NCBI GenBank assembly: GCA_905221605.1
Contig: CAJNDS010002497.1
Location: 322,501 to 386,500 of the forward strand
Reading direction: 5' to 3'
Length of the DNA stretch: 64,000 nucleotides
Source of the DNA: Symbiodinium natans
Taxonomy: Eukaryota; Sar; Dinophyceae; Suessiales; Symbiodiniaceae
The notes beneath the pieces are model-generated. The model had not been told where the DNA came from. It did no database searches and saw nothing but the letters and a program-made list of their open reading frames with translations. Below, in pieces: positions 21,940 through 33,093 of this stretch (position 1 is the stretch's first letter; each line of letters starts with the position of its first letter). The translations under genes and the position numbers were made by a program.

Positions 21940-22235
21940 TTATGACAAAATTTTGTAGGGCTCAAATTCCAAGAACTCTTCATGAGTCCAAAAGCCTGAT
22001 GTGGAGGGTCCCGAGTGAAGGGTGTAATGTTGGGTCCCGAGGGTAGGTTCGTAGAAGTTGTCCTTTCGCTGGTCAAGGGGTACGAGCTTGGGGTGTGCTG
22101 AATGATTCTTCGAGCTACGCAGCGAGCGCCATTTGCGTCCTTGAGACGCCTCGAATTTTGCCGCACCCAATGGAAAATCTATTTTGGTTCTGCTTGATGG
22201 CTGCCGTGTCTGCGGTCCATCTCAGTCGGGGCTGT
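21940..22235 (-). CDS. Possible terminal exon, unrecognised
   Basis: A minus-strand frame of about 98 codons without a convincing start, ending at 21,940. Its composition is protein-like: charged N-terminal half, then an aromatic and acidic tail including GFWTHEEFLEFEPYKIL. It lies just downstream, same strand, of the phosphatase-like exon and may be that gene's last exon or an independent one. No domain is recognised. A chance open frame cannot be excluded. Confidence 0.3.
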
Positions 22236-22349
22236 ATGGTTACGCTTTGTAGACCAGGTTGGTCCCCAAGACCATTAACAATTTCTTAAGAAGGTTCTCT
22301 GTTTTAACTCAAGCAGGAACAAGGCACGCAAACAAGCGTTCCCGAGTCA

Positions 22350-22730
22350 ATGCAAGCAAAGGCGTCCTTCCAGGAGTTCGCCCCGCAGAACAACGTGGCC
22401 CACGCTATGCAAGAGCTGGGGGCTCGCACCCGGCCCACGTTGCAGTGGACATACACCTCCTGGCCCTGGGCAACCGCCTCACGCACTCCACTGATGGCTT
22501 TGACCCACCTCAGGCAGGAACATGCTATATGCGTTTCTACAAAGGTCACACAAGGTCTGGGGCTTGCTGCGGGGTCTAGATATAGGGCCTGCCCAACGCA
22601 TCCAGACGAGGAGCCGCCCGAAGTTCGTGGCCAAATGATTGATACTGCGAGGGATCACGGCCGTCTGCGGCATCTTCTCGCGGAGGCTATCCTTCTCTTC
22701 CAGAAACTTCCTTGGAAGAGGTAGCAACAA
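22350..22730 (-). CDS. Dual-specificity-phosphatase-like gene (partial model)
   Basis: The minus-strand frame read from about 22,520 down to 22,340 contains VYVHCNVGRVRAPSSCIAW, the Cys-x5-Arg signature of protein tyrosine / dual-specificity phosphatases. Cys codon 22,442-22,444; Arg codon 22,424-22,426. The flanking helix (VREAVAQGQE) and the following segment (SWKDAFACI) sit where such domains have the helix before the P-loop and the next helix. The GRxRAP form recalls plant and algal glucan phosphatases (SEX4/LSF type), a resemblance from memory. An upstream open segment (22,545-22,730, with FLEEKDSLREKM) may be another exon. The N-terminal recognition region and the general-acid Asp were not located, so substrate and activity are unknown. 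Confidence 0.45.
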
Positions 22731-22739
22731 AGGTTATAG

Positions 22740-23140
22740 GTTGTGTTTCAGGGAAGAAGGGTTCAGATATGCTTGGCAGCCATATACACATACAAGGGGA
22801 TGAAAGCGTGCCCCCCCCCCCCCCCCCCCCAACCCAAAAAACAGCCGATTCCTGTGAACGGTAACAAATGCAGCTGGGTCGCGATTGCAAGGTGCATCCA
22901 GACTGTCTCGCCAGCCTTCGTCAGCTTGCGCTGCTCAGTGGGCCAAGGCGCTCCTTGGGGGCGTGGTAAACGTTGTAGACATTCCGAGACCTGGGCAGGC
23001 TTCGGGTGTGCAAGTAGGATGCAACAAAGGGCGTGAGAAGCACGCCTATGATGCTCCCCGGCTCCACTAATCTCCGCTTGTCCTCCCGCCCTGCCAATGC
23101 GCTCACAAGCCTGTGAATTCGTCAAAGCTTTCCAGGCACT
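22740..23140 (-). other. Region of possible upstream exons with poly-C tract
   Basis: Several minus-strand frames are open but none carries a motif. A ~20 bp C tract at 22,811-22,830 interrupts them. It probably holds introns or short exons of the phosphatase-like gene or intergenic DNA. Confidence 0.3.
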
Positions 23141-23202
23141 TCAATAAAATTGAACCGGAGAACTGGTCCATCAACCTTCCTCGCCCACGTAGAATCTGCA
23201 AT

Positions 23203-26200
23203 CTAAACCAGAACCTCCCACGTTGACGGCTTGCGCTGGCCTGTGCACTCGTAGCGTCCGAAGACGGCTACGCCTGGTGCTTTCTGGCCGGGCGCTCTGA
23301 TCTCCAGCCCGGCGGCGCTGGCCGTTCCAGCACCTTCGCGAGGAGTGCACCAAGGAGGCAGCTCCTCCACGAAGGCTTTCAGAGCAGTCCTCTTCCTGGA
23401 GGAGCCTCTTGACCCAAAAAAAAACGTGAAAAAACACCGTTTTGGAGAAAAGCACATTTTTCTTGTTCGTACCTAGGTCACAATGTTGCTGGTGGTTGTG
23501 TCGTCAGCATGATTGGCATAAATGTTCGTGATACATGTGTCTTTCATTCGCTGCACAGCACGACACTCGAACCCACATTCTCGCATTTTCTCACAGAGCC
23601 CGAACTTCTTCAACCAGTGCGGCACAGCCGTCGCCAAGTACCGCTTCACGGCGGTCTTGTGCACCGTGGCGGCATGGCAGCCGGAAGCCTGCAAATGCAT
23701 TTTGTTCAACGGGAGGTGACCTGTATCCTCAGAAAACACACCCAAACAAAATGGAATTTATTCGGGCTTAATCATAGAGATATGACGAGGTGCAATGCTG
23801 CACAGGCGACGCACAAAGTCCTCATCACCGAAGCAGCTGTTGAGGCGTGGGTTCAGAGGTAGCTGGGCCAAGTCGCCGAACATGTGCCACCACGTGTGCT
23901 GCCTGCGCACCGCAGTAAACTGAGATTCAACACGGCCTCAGGCTTTAGGTTCACTCCAGGGTTTCTTAGAGTAGATTTCTGGCAAGGCTCTTGGGACGCA
24001 ATTTGTAAAGTTTCTCTTTGGCAATGAAAGCATCATGGGCCAACCACAGATAGCCCAAAAGAAAGCGTCGGACAAGCTTTCCCGCAGTGGCCACGACATC
24101 CGGGGGAAAGGTGTAGATATTGTCTTCCATCAGCTGGATGGTCCCTGCCAGCGACTTGGCAGTCCTAGCCAAAGCACGTAGCACACTTGCTCATGAAACA
24201 GCACTTGTAATAATATTCGCCGAGGCTCATTTTCAACACTTTTGCCTTCTCTCGGTCGGCCCAGTTTCGTGTTGCTGGCCCCACGATCTCAGCCTATTCA
24301 GGTTGAAAAAATTGACTTGGAAACATTGGGGTTCAAGGCCTAGGACCTAAGGTAAAAAGACATGAACACACGATGCTAGGTTGTGAACCAGGTTCCAGCC
24401 AGAGGCAAATGATTTTGATGTCATTTCCTTTCACATTCAAGACCGGGAAGCCATTCTCAATCGTCGGCGTCAGGTCTTCACAACTGATTTCCAGCCCCTT
24501 GCTTTTTGCAAAATCGTTCAGGAGATCGTAGGCATCATTCAAAGCAGCCCGTCCAGGGAAGATATTTTTCAAAACTGACGCGGCGTAGTCAGGTCCGAAC
24601 CCTCTGTAGCAAACATGCAGGGTATCATAATGTATCAGGCTATTGCTCCAGCCTCGGAAAGAAGTGATCGCAGGAAGGCTCGGGTTCGCCTGTTGTAACT
24701 CGTCCAAGAAGTCCTCGGCTCAAACCACAACACACTTAAAGCACGAATGTGAAGTTGTGAAACTTGGACACTTGAATCAAGTATCTTCATTGCTTTCACG
24801 GCCACAAATTTCCCAGGGTGCATCTTTGTAAAGATTCAGGTAGTGTCCCGATCCAGGCGACATGTAGGCTGGGCCATCCATGGGATCTGAAGTCGAGGCC
24901 AAGCGACAGTGCATACACATCCTTCACACAGGTACGAGTATACCCAGAATATTACACACACACACATATATATATATATGTGTGTGTACGTGTGTGCGTG
25001 TGTGTGTGTGTATGTGTATGTATGCATGCATGTATGTATTTGCAAAATGTCCATGCTCACACATATACAGACATACATTTATTTCTTTACTTATTGATTT
25101 GTGTGTTTAAGTAGTCTATACATTGTCTATGTGTGTGTGTGTTTGTGTGCATGCCAAACACACACATATAATACACATGTGTCGGATGTATATATGTGTG
25201 CATGTATTACATAAGTACATGAGCTGTGACTTAAGGTTTGTACATATATGTTTCAGATGCATGAACTGTACACATATACCGTACATGCTGAAAGATACAC
25301 TGTGTATCAGAGACACGTGTATTTGCAACCATGCGTCCTATTGCCTTTCTCCTCCCCATTGCCTTTCCAGTGTCTGGGACTCAGCTAGCAGGCACCAACG
25401 GACATCAAATCAAATAGAGGTAGCACAAACGACTGAGGAGCCCACAAATGCAGCACTTGCTGTAGCCATTTCATATCACCAGCTAAGCCGAAGAAGCACA
25501 GTTTTCGATCGTGGACGCCATCGAGGCCGAATCTCCTGGGACCATATGTTGAACTGAAGCTTTGTATGTGTACCCTCTTATAAGGATGTACAGATGTACA
25601 TTAACCACCACAACATACATTGCAAACAAGCATCACTTTCTCAAAATCCTCACGGATGTGTCGAAAAAGAACGTCCAGTGTAGCTTCGTGATCCAGCCCC
25701 ACCCGCTGGCCTTTTTGCATCGCCCTTGTCAAGAGAAAGTGCCCTGGTAGAGCACCTGCCCATGCGCATACGTAGAATGACAGACAGACACATACAGATC
25801 CGAAGACACTTAGACAGTGCGGCCAAGATGCACAAGGTCAGTCTTGTGAGCAGTGTGTCCTGAGTTGTTGTAAGGCGAAGGGCCAGCAAATCTATGTGGT
25901 GGTATCATCAAATGTATTAGGCAAAGCTCCCCAGAATGAGAGTATGGGAACGACATGTTGACCACAAGGACATTCTTGAACTTCAAGCCCGGCCCCTCGT
26001 CGCCATGGAAGCGGCAAGGCAAATCATCAGGACCTGCAAAGAGCCAAATATCACTTTCATTCCAAAGCATGGGTGGCTTCGCAGGCAGCCTCCGTCATAG
26101 CCTATGCCAGCTTTCCTGAGGGTATTGGTGAGCCTCAAATAGGATAGTTGGACGTGTGCACGCAAACAATATTTAATAAGAACCTCAGCACACTCAGCCG

Positions 26201-27334
26201 AGCAACGTGGCCCGGTCCTCAGGTGTAGAGGTTCCAAAGCAGATTGCTCTGAGCAGCCAGGGGCGCTTCTGCAGCCAGTCCATATAGGCACTCGGGAGAA
26301 CAACACCTGAGTTCCAATTGCAAGCAAGGGCTACATTAGCTGTTACCACTGGATTTGCATGACTCCTCATACCCACATGTATAAAAAAAATATGTGTGAC
26401 CCAGCCACTCACTGATTTCATGGCCACCCGTTTTTTCTTTCTGGACAAAACAATCGGCAAGTCGATTTTCGAAACTCTTGGCAAACTCCGAGCGAACAGT
26501 TGGTGGAAGCGTTTCTCCGTCCTTCGTCTAGCCAGCTTGCCCGTGATCCACTCCATTCTGCCGCCGCTCTCCCTCTGAGCTGCACCACAGACCTCGCTGA
26601 TAAAGTTGACGTCTGACTGCTTCTTTTGAAGCCCTGATACAACAACATTTGCGAGATCAGCTTCAGCTAAGCTCTGAAGGCGATACGGTAGCCCCTGTCG
26701 CTTGGGAACACGTTCTGGATCAAGTTCAGTTGGTCTCGCACGGGCCAGCTTCACCTGCTTCATCAAAGCCATGTGCTTGGCACCCAGCCTCCTGCACCAA
26801 ATCACGGATTTTTGTACCACATGTGTACATGCACAATTTTCAAGTAAGCAGAATACTCGGAGTCCTCCGTTTCGAAGATTCATTACCTGCGAGGGTTTCA
26901 CAGGTAGCTTGCACCAAGCTAGCAGATACATGGAAGTGCAGGCGTGCACACCACTCAAATCACACAACAATTTCTGAGCGGATGCTGCCCTCGGGCGAAG
27001 TCTGCAGAGGCAGCTATCGTGAGAGACGAATGCAGGCTCCAAAAGGCCACGGTAGAGGTGTAGTTTGAGGCTTATTTGCAGGGCGTAAATTCAAGGTGGT
27101 GATCGTGGCACACTCAGCCAAGCAAACCCTCACCACAAAACCATTGAGATTCGGATGAATCAGATGACGATGAATCTTGCAGGGATCGCTCACGATGCCA
27201 CCTTGCTGTGCACGCGTGCGACTCCCACTGCAAACTCCTGCCACGGAATGCCAGCCAGCGTGAGTACCAATCAACCTGCGTGCTGACACCAAGTCCTCCT
27301 TGCTCTGGAAAACAAAGTAGGCCTTAGCAACATC
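23203..27334 (-). CDS. Multi-exon gene of a dispersed transposase-like dinoflagellate family
   Basis: At least a dozen minus-strand exons can be strung together. Approximate starts and landmarks: 27,334 (KAYFVFQSKEDLVSARRL); 26,791-26,413 (basic exon, RQGLPYRLQSLAEADLANVV); 26,306; 26,033 (CRFHGDEGPGLKF); 25,755 (LTRAMQKGQRVGLDHEATL); 25,535 (LCFFGLAGDMKWLQQV); 24,715-24,385 (YDTLHVCYRGFGPDY); 24,184 (YTFPPDVVATAGKLVRRF); about 23,920 (CFGDEDFVRRLCSIAP); then about 23,715 and 23,455, ending with stop at 23,203. From memory the order HGDxG, GDxxW, DxLHxxxxG, DEDFxxR matches a very abundant uncharacterised family in Symbiodiniaceae whose Asp/His/Glu motifs recall KDZ/Plavaka-like transposases. 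That link is inference. Intact frames and introns argue for a host-like or domesticated gene rather than a fresh insertion. No start codon was fixed. Confidence 0.6.
24955..25345. repeat. Intronic TA/TG/CA microsatellites
   Basis: TATA, TGTG and TGCATG-rich tracts lie between two exons of the transposase-like gene. The His/Thr/Tyr/Cys-rich open frames here are repeat artefacts. Confidence 0.8.
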
Positions 27335-27349
27335 CTGACAGGGCGGCAG

Positions 27350-27351
<2 letters not shown>

Positions 27352-27396
<45 letters not shown>

Positions 27397-27562
27397 GAAA
27401 GAAAGAAAGAGAGGGAGAAAGGGAAAAAGGGAGAGAAGGAGAGAAGGAGAGCAGGAGAGAAGGAGAGAAGGAGAGAAGGAGAGAAGGAGAGAAGGAAAGG
27501 AGAAAGGGGGATTCAGAGAAAGGGAGAAAGAGAGAGAGAGGGAGAGAGAGAGAGAGAGATTC
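27352..27562. repeat. (GA)n / AGAAGG purine tract
   Basis: A 210 bp purine-only run: GA dinucleotides, then seven to eight GAGAAG(GA) units, then GA again. It lies between the stop of the coiled-coil gene (27,593) and the first visible exon of the next gene (27,334). Confidence 0.95.
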
Positions 27563-27592
27563 ATTGAAAATTGTGTGCATATTTATGCTACC

Positions 27593-28442
27593 CTATAGAC
27601 AGGCCTTCAAGCGCTCCTGCCAATCAGTCTCGTCACCCACATCATCGTCGAAGGCTTTCAAGGCCTAGAGGCCCAAGAGGGTTCATATGCAAGAACAAGA
27701 ATCCAGGCGCCCTAGTTCACAGATCACCAGGCGACATGCAAGTATCTGTCCTGGTACTTCTGCTCCAGCTGAGCCTTGGCCTTTCCCAGGGCTTCCAGCA
27801 TGGTCTCCGCTTCAGCGAGCCCTTGCAGCTGCAGCTGGAGCCGGGCGTACTGGCCGACCTGCATGCCAACGAAAACACACAAACCACAAAATACGATTTC
27901 GCGAGAAAACAGCTGAGCCTGCCTTAGCAAGGACCTCCTTCTCCATGCTCTTCTTCGTCTCCACACGGTTGTAGCGGGGCCAAGCTGACTCTTTCAAGTC
28001 AGAGACCCTTGCCTTTGAAAGCTCATACACACCCGTCTTCATGACCTTCACCGCCTTGGTTTTGGCCCCCGCTTTGGCGCCCGATTTGGCACCCGCTTTG
28101 GCTGCCTTGGGATTGGCCTTTGGCTCACTCGAGTCGGCAGCACCTGGAAGTGTCGGACGGAATAAAACCGATCATGTTCAACTGCTACTTCATTCTCTTT
28201 AACCCTAAACCCTAAATTTGTATCTCTGTCCACACGTAAGAGCCACACCTGAGGCCTTTGGAGATGGCGTGGCAGGGCCATCCTCGAGTGCATTCGTCGT
28301 TCCACTCTGGCACCTAGGCTAGTAGATGCAGAGGCGAACCACAGAGACACACACCCGGGCACATAGACACAGAAAATGGTATGCAAGATCGTGGGTTCAT
28401 GTGTTGCATACTCACACGCACTGTAGCATGTAATGCATGTAT

Positions 28443-28477
<35 letters not shown>

Positions 28478-30592
28478 TATATACATGTTATGTACTCACG
28501 ACGTGCATGTGTGTACATCTGCAGGAAAATATGTCGATAATATATATGGTGTGCTGCTGAGTTTCAGCTCCTCGAAAAGCTTTTTGGCCTCGGGCCTTTG
28601 GTCCTGGGAGAGCGGCACCACCCTCGACATGATCTCGCGTCTCTTTTCGAACTGCTCCGTGTCGGACATCTCTGTAAAGATGTTGAACATGAGATTGTTG
28701 CTGTTTGGCGGGAAATTCGGATCGTCCTGGGTACCTCACAGCGTTAGGGCATACTTAGAAGTGATTTTGCACACACGAAACGATTTAGTGTAAACAATTC
28801 AAAAACATGGAATATGCGAAGAAAGCTGAGACCACGGCGGCCCTCCTCGATCGCCCACGCCATAGCCTCATCCGCTTTGTCCGTGTTTGGGTGGTAGTGC
28901 CGGTAGACCTGCTCCGGCGTCAGGAACTCCTTCTTTTTCAGCTCTTGCCTTGGAGCACATATATATGTCTCTGTGTGTGTGTGTTCCCACACCACCTAGG
29001 TTTGAAGCACTGGACTTGCATGTCTTGCAACTGGAGCTAAGCACCCAGCTGGCGCATCAAATCTGCCATGATGAGGTCCACCGTCACCTTGTTAACATCT
29101 CCGGACTCGATGTACTCCTTGATGAGATTCTTGCGCGAGCTCCCTTGGGCCCGCCAAGCCTGGAGAACCTCGAAGGTGCAGCGGTGCGGGTTCGCACACA
29201 GACGTCTCACCTGTTGAACTGCCGCAGCAGCCGCTTTCGCCGGTGTGACAGCCGACGCCTGAAAGCACGTTGAAATATATCTCATATAGTGCTCACCAGC
29301 AAAAAAAATGAAGCGGCTAGCTATTGTAGACTCAAGCAGCAAGCCAGCAAGGCCAGCCTCATCCAGAGGAGCTCCGGATCTGTTCAAAGGAGGGGGCGGC
29401 GGGGCAGTCGTCGCAGCTTTGGGTGGGGCTGGCACACTCGGAGGGGCCCCATTGGGAGCTGCCGCGGGGGCAGCAGGGCTGCTGGCCTGGACAGGCACAG
29501 GCGGCGAAGTAGCCGTGGGCACGGCCGGTGTCGGAGGCGCAGCTGGGGATCCTGTGCTAGAGGACGCCGGCAAGGAGCTTGGGGAGGATGCCGGCGTAGG
29601 CGTTGCACTTTGGGCCGAAGCATGCAGCTTCTCACGCAAGCGGGCGTTTCTTGTCTGCATTGCTGCTAGCTTGGCCTTCTTCTGTTGCGCCTCTTGCTCT
29701 TTCAGCTGGTTCTGCAGCTGCAGTTCCTCCATCTCAGCCTGCGCCAGCTGGCGAGTCAAAGGGGACATCTCCTGGAGATCCCGTTGGGTGGTGGCGCGGA
29801 GTGGGCTGAAAGCTCGCTTCTGGACTGGCGGGCTGTGAACGTCTGCTGCTGGAGTGGAGGCAGGAGAAGGCGCTGCGGCTGGCGTGGCAGGAGGCCGTAC
29901 CTCGGGCGGAGGCACTCCAGCTGCCGCTTGCGTGTCTTTCCACGCCATCAGCTTGGCCTTGTGCTCTGCGGCAGACTTTGCCTCAAGCTCCTGCAGCTTT
30001 TGAGGCATGTCCTTCTTCTCAGCATCCAACATCGCTTGCTTTTCCTCGATATCAAGCCTTTGCCTCATGCGCCTGAGGTTCTGGTTTGCATCGTGCAGGC
30101 GCTTCTGCTTCATTGCCTCAGCCTCAGCCTCTTCGTGAAGAAGCTTGGCCTCAGCCTCCTCCAGCTCCTTTCGAAGCTTCAGCCGCTGCTGCCGCTTCTC
30201 TTCAAAGAGGGCATGGTCCGCTTCAAGCTGCTGCATCTCCACGGATTTCACCGTCGCAGGTGGCACAGCATCTGCCTCCAGCAAGCACACAGCTTACATA
30301 TTATATGGCGCAAGCACAAACACCCACATATTCACAGCACATGAAAGCGGTTGCGCCGTCTCAACCTCAGCGTTCGTAGCCCCTGCTGCTTCTCTTTGGC
30401 TTCCTCCTCCTCCATCAACTTTTCCAATTCTTTCTCTATGTCGTCCTGGAATGCATGACCAGCTGGTGCATCCCCAGCCGGTGCATCCCCAGCTGGCACA
30501 TCAGTTGGCGCTGGCTGGCCATCCCAGGGCTCGGTGGTCGTGGTGCTCTGGGTTTCCTGGGCAGCATTATATTTAAGGTGTATCCAAAACAC
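27593..30592 (-). CDS. Coiled-coil protein of a dispersed dinoflagellate family
   Basis: One gene in about eight exons. N-terminal exons (from about 30,560) give acidic EKELEKLMEEEEAKEKQQ. A long exon (about 30,280-29,358) gives a Gln/Glu/Lys/Ala coiled coil of about 200 residues, then about 100 residues of Pro/Ala/Ser-rich linker. Further exons give WRAQGSSRKNLIKEYIESG, LKKKEFLTPEQVYRHYHP, DDPNFPPNSNN, a KAGAKSGAKAGAKTK tract and VGQYARLQLQLQGLAEA. Stop 27,593-27,595. The reading frame holds across GT-AG junctions and a 64 nt GC-AG intron (27,859-27,922). A GT-AG intron at 28,944-29,044 removes an apparent stop at 29,037 and joins what would otherwise look like two genes. The C-terminal part resembles, from memory, a repeated dinoflagellate module; function unknown. 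An intron near 28,198-28,217 holds telomere-type units. Confidence 0.6.
28440..28474. repeat. Intronic (CA)n microsatellite
   Basis: About 16 CA units within an intron of the coiled-coil gene. Confidence 0.95.
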
Positions 30593-30790
30593 GACGTTGT
30601 GTTTCTGTGTGTCTTACAATATATGCACATACACATGTGTACAGATGTGCGTGCATATAGATCGATATATACATATATACATACCCATGTTACTGCGTGT
30701 GTGTGTGTGTGTGTGTGTTTCAATACATACATGCATGCACACTATGCATATTCGATATGTGTGCACATATGTGTGTGTCCATGGACATTC
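30590..30790. repeat. TA/TG-rich tract upstream of the coiled-coil exons
   Basis: ATACATAT, TGTG and CATGCA-type simple sequence, probably intronic or intergenic. No coding signal. Confidence 0.75.
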
Positions 30791-30895
30791 GACATTATGA
30801 ACACGAGCACAAGCACAAGCTCTGCATAGCATCGACGCCAAAGTAGGGCTGGGTGTCAGCCTGACAGGACCAGGCCATATGAAAGAATAAAAGGG

Positions 30896-30897
30896 AG

Positions 30898-30953
<56 letters not shown>

Positions 30954-31090
30954 AGAGAAAGAGAAAGAGAAAGAGAAAGAAAAAGAGAAAGAAAAAGAGA
31001 AAGAGAAAGAGAAAGAGAAAGAAAAAGAAACAGAGACAGAGACAGAGAAAGAGAAAGAGAAAGAGAAAGAGAAAGAGAAAGAGAAAGAGA

Positions 31091-31121
<31 letters not shown>

Positions 31122-31153
31122 TGAAAGAGAAAGAGAAAGCGAGAGAAAAGAGA

Positions 31154-31184
<31 letters not shown>

Positions 31185-31427
31185 CGAGAGCGAGAGCGAG
31201 AGTGAGAGAGACAGAAATATAGAGAGAATGGCGAGAAAGATAGAGAGGGAAAGAACAAAAAATAGAGAAAGCGAAAGAGGGAGAGAGAGAAAGCAACAAA
31301 GAAAGAAAGGAAGAGAGAGAGAGAGAGATAGAGAAATTGAGAGAAAGGAGAAAGAGAGAGAAAGAATGAGAAAGAGAGGGAGAGAGAGAGAGAGAGAAAG
31401 AGAAAGAGAAAGAGAAAGCGAGAGAAA

Positions 31428-31492
<65 letters not shown>

Positions 31493-31598
31493 GAGCGAAA
31501 AACAAAAAAAACACTATAAAGAAAGAATTAAGTGTGGAAAGAAACAGAGAGAGAGAGAGAGAGGGCGAGAGAGAAAGAGAGAGAATAAAGCAGACACA
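30896..31598. repeat. Long (GA)n/(GAAAGA)n purine tract
   Basis: About 700 bp of purine-only sequence on the plus strand, mainly GA and GAAAGA units. Long open frames on both strands (Arg/Glu or Ser/Leu/Phe repeats) are artefacts. It may adopt triplex (H-DNA) structure. Confidence 0.97.
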
Positions 31599-31600
31599 TG

Positions 31601-31786
31601 TTATGGCCTCCCAAATTTCCTTCTTTGCAGCACGCAGAGACGCCTGTCACATGGGATGTTCCACAAAGACACACGGAACATCACTCCTGCACCAGCCTGG
31701 GATTCCAGCTGCTTATCCATGAAGGACATGCCGCGAAAGAATGTGCCGTTGGACCTCAATTCAGCCCAACATCCTTTGGTGACCAA
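31601..31786 (-). CDS. Possible isolated exon
   Basis: A minus-strand frame with protein-like composition (GCWAELRSNGTFFRGMSFMD and following residues) between a purine tract and the GTACGG repeat. Acceptor-like AAAG/G and CAG/G sites occur just upstream. It could be an early exon of the coiled-coil gene, about 1 kb further downstream on the same strand. No domain is recognised. Confidence 0.3.
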   Translation of the reverse strand: MVTKGCWAELRSNGTFFRGMSFMDKQLESQAGAGVMFRVSLWNIPCDRRLCVLQRRKFGRP

Positions 31787-31904
31787 GCCTCAAAAGGTCA
31801 ATGAGCCCCCGACACCTGCGAGTCAGCCATAAAGGATTGCCACGGCAGGTCACTTAAAATTTGAGCAGGAAGTCTGCAGAATAGCCTCTCAGACAGGTTG
31901 TTTC

Positions 31905-32465
31905 CAGGGTACGGTTTTGTACGGTTTTTGTACGGGTACGGAAGTCGTGGTGTTAATTTGGGGGTACGATTTTGTACGGGTTTGTACGGTTGTGTTTTTT
32001 GGGGTATATTATCCGTTGCTTGTGGTTTATTCCAGGCATAGTGCGCACATATACATTTTGGAGCTCTGAGGCCGGAAGCTGCCAAACGCAAACCAGTAGA
32101 TATACACCCTACCCATACAAAGCGGCGCCCGCGCAAGGCCCCGTACCCCATAGAAGGCCATACCCCGTACAAAACCGTACACCGTACAAAACCGTACCCG
32201 TAAAAAATACCATTTGGGATGCACCCTTGCCCTCCCAGCTGCCATATGCCCCAGGCAAGCCCGTACAAAACCGTATCGCGAAATGGAAGCCACCAGTTCC
32301 GTACCCGTACAAAAACCGTACAAAACCGTACAAAACCATACCACACCACACACGTACCAAACCGTGCTCTTCCAAACCATGCCCGTAGAAAAGTGTACTA
32401 AGGCCACAACGTACCCCAGACAAACACCCCCAGTCTGCAAAATTAGATCTCATACAGAACCGTAA
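31905..32465. repeat. GTACGG-rich inverted repeat
   Basis: About 560 bp crowded with GTACGG/CCGTAC. The left part (31,909-31,995) carries TACGGTTTTGTACGG and the right part (32,155-32,350) the complement. A 35 bp segment, 31,909-31,943, is perfectly inverted at 32,297-32,331, and similarity continues inward with mismatches for tens of bases. Not coding. Confidence 0.85.
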
Positions 32466-32671
32466 TGCAAAACTATAGCTGCTGACCACACTGTGCCCAA
32501 GCCGTACCCATAATAACTGTACAGTGTCGTTCACGTGTACATACGCGATATTGAACTCAGGCACATGTTTAAGCCTCCCACTCTGCAATATATGTGAGCG
32601 TGTGTGTGTGTGTGTGTACATATTTACGTATATACATGTGTTGCACGAATACAGAGAAAGACACTTAAGAG

Positions 32672-32677
32672 CGAGAC

Positions 32678-32726
<49 letters not shown>

Positions 32727-32731
32727 AAGAG

Positions 32732-32830
<99 letters not shown>

Positions 32831-32905
32831 TAGAGAGAGAGAAAGAGAAAGAGAGAGAAAGAGAGGGAGAAAGCAAGAGACAGAGAGAGAGAGGGAGAGA
32901 AAAAA
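32672..32905. repeat. (GA)n microsatellite
   Basis: About 230 bp of GA dinucleotides with GAAA interruptions, followed by TATA and TGTG tracts to about 33,010. It lies between the coiled-coil gene region and the stop of the next gene at 33,094. Confidence 0.97.
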
Positions 32906-33093
32906 CACACACATATATATATATATAAGCATGTGTGTGCGCATCTGTATGTAGGTATACGTATATATATATATGTACATGTGTGTGTGCACGTGTGTCC
33001 ACAAATATGTATAGCACATGCAACTGACATTGAGTGCACACCGAAGCAGTCGAACAGACATATGTTTCACAGACAGCAGTCCCAGGTCCCAGG

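Noticed and set aside
29289-30576. Plus-strand frames of up to 219 codons opposite the coiled-coil gene
   Set aside because: They are shadows of the GC-rich minus-strand exon, which has coherent heptad-like composition and splice sites.
30614-31722. Long Ser/Leu/Phe-rich and Arg/Glu-rich open frames
   Set aside because: Both come from the purine-only GA/GAAAGA tract and its complement. There is no sequence complexity.
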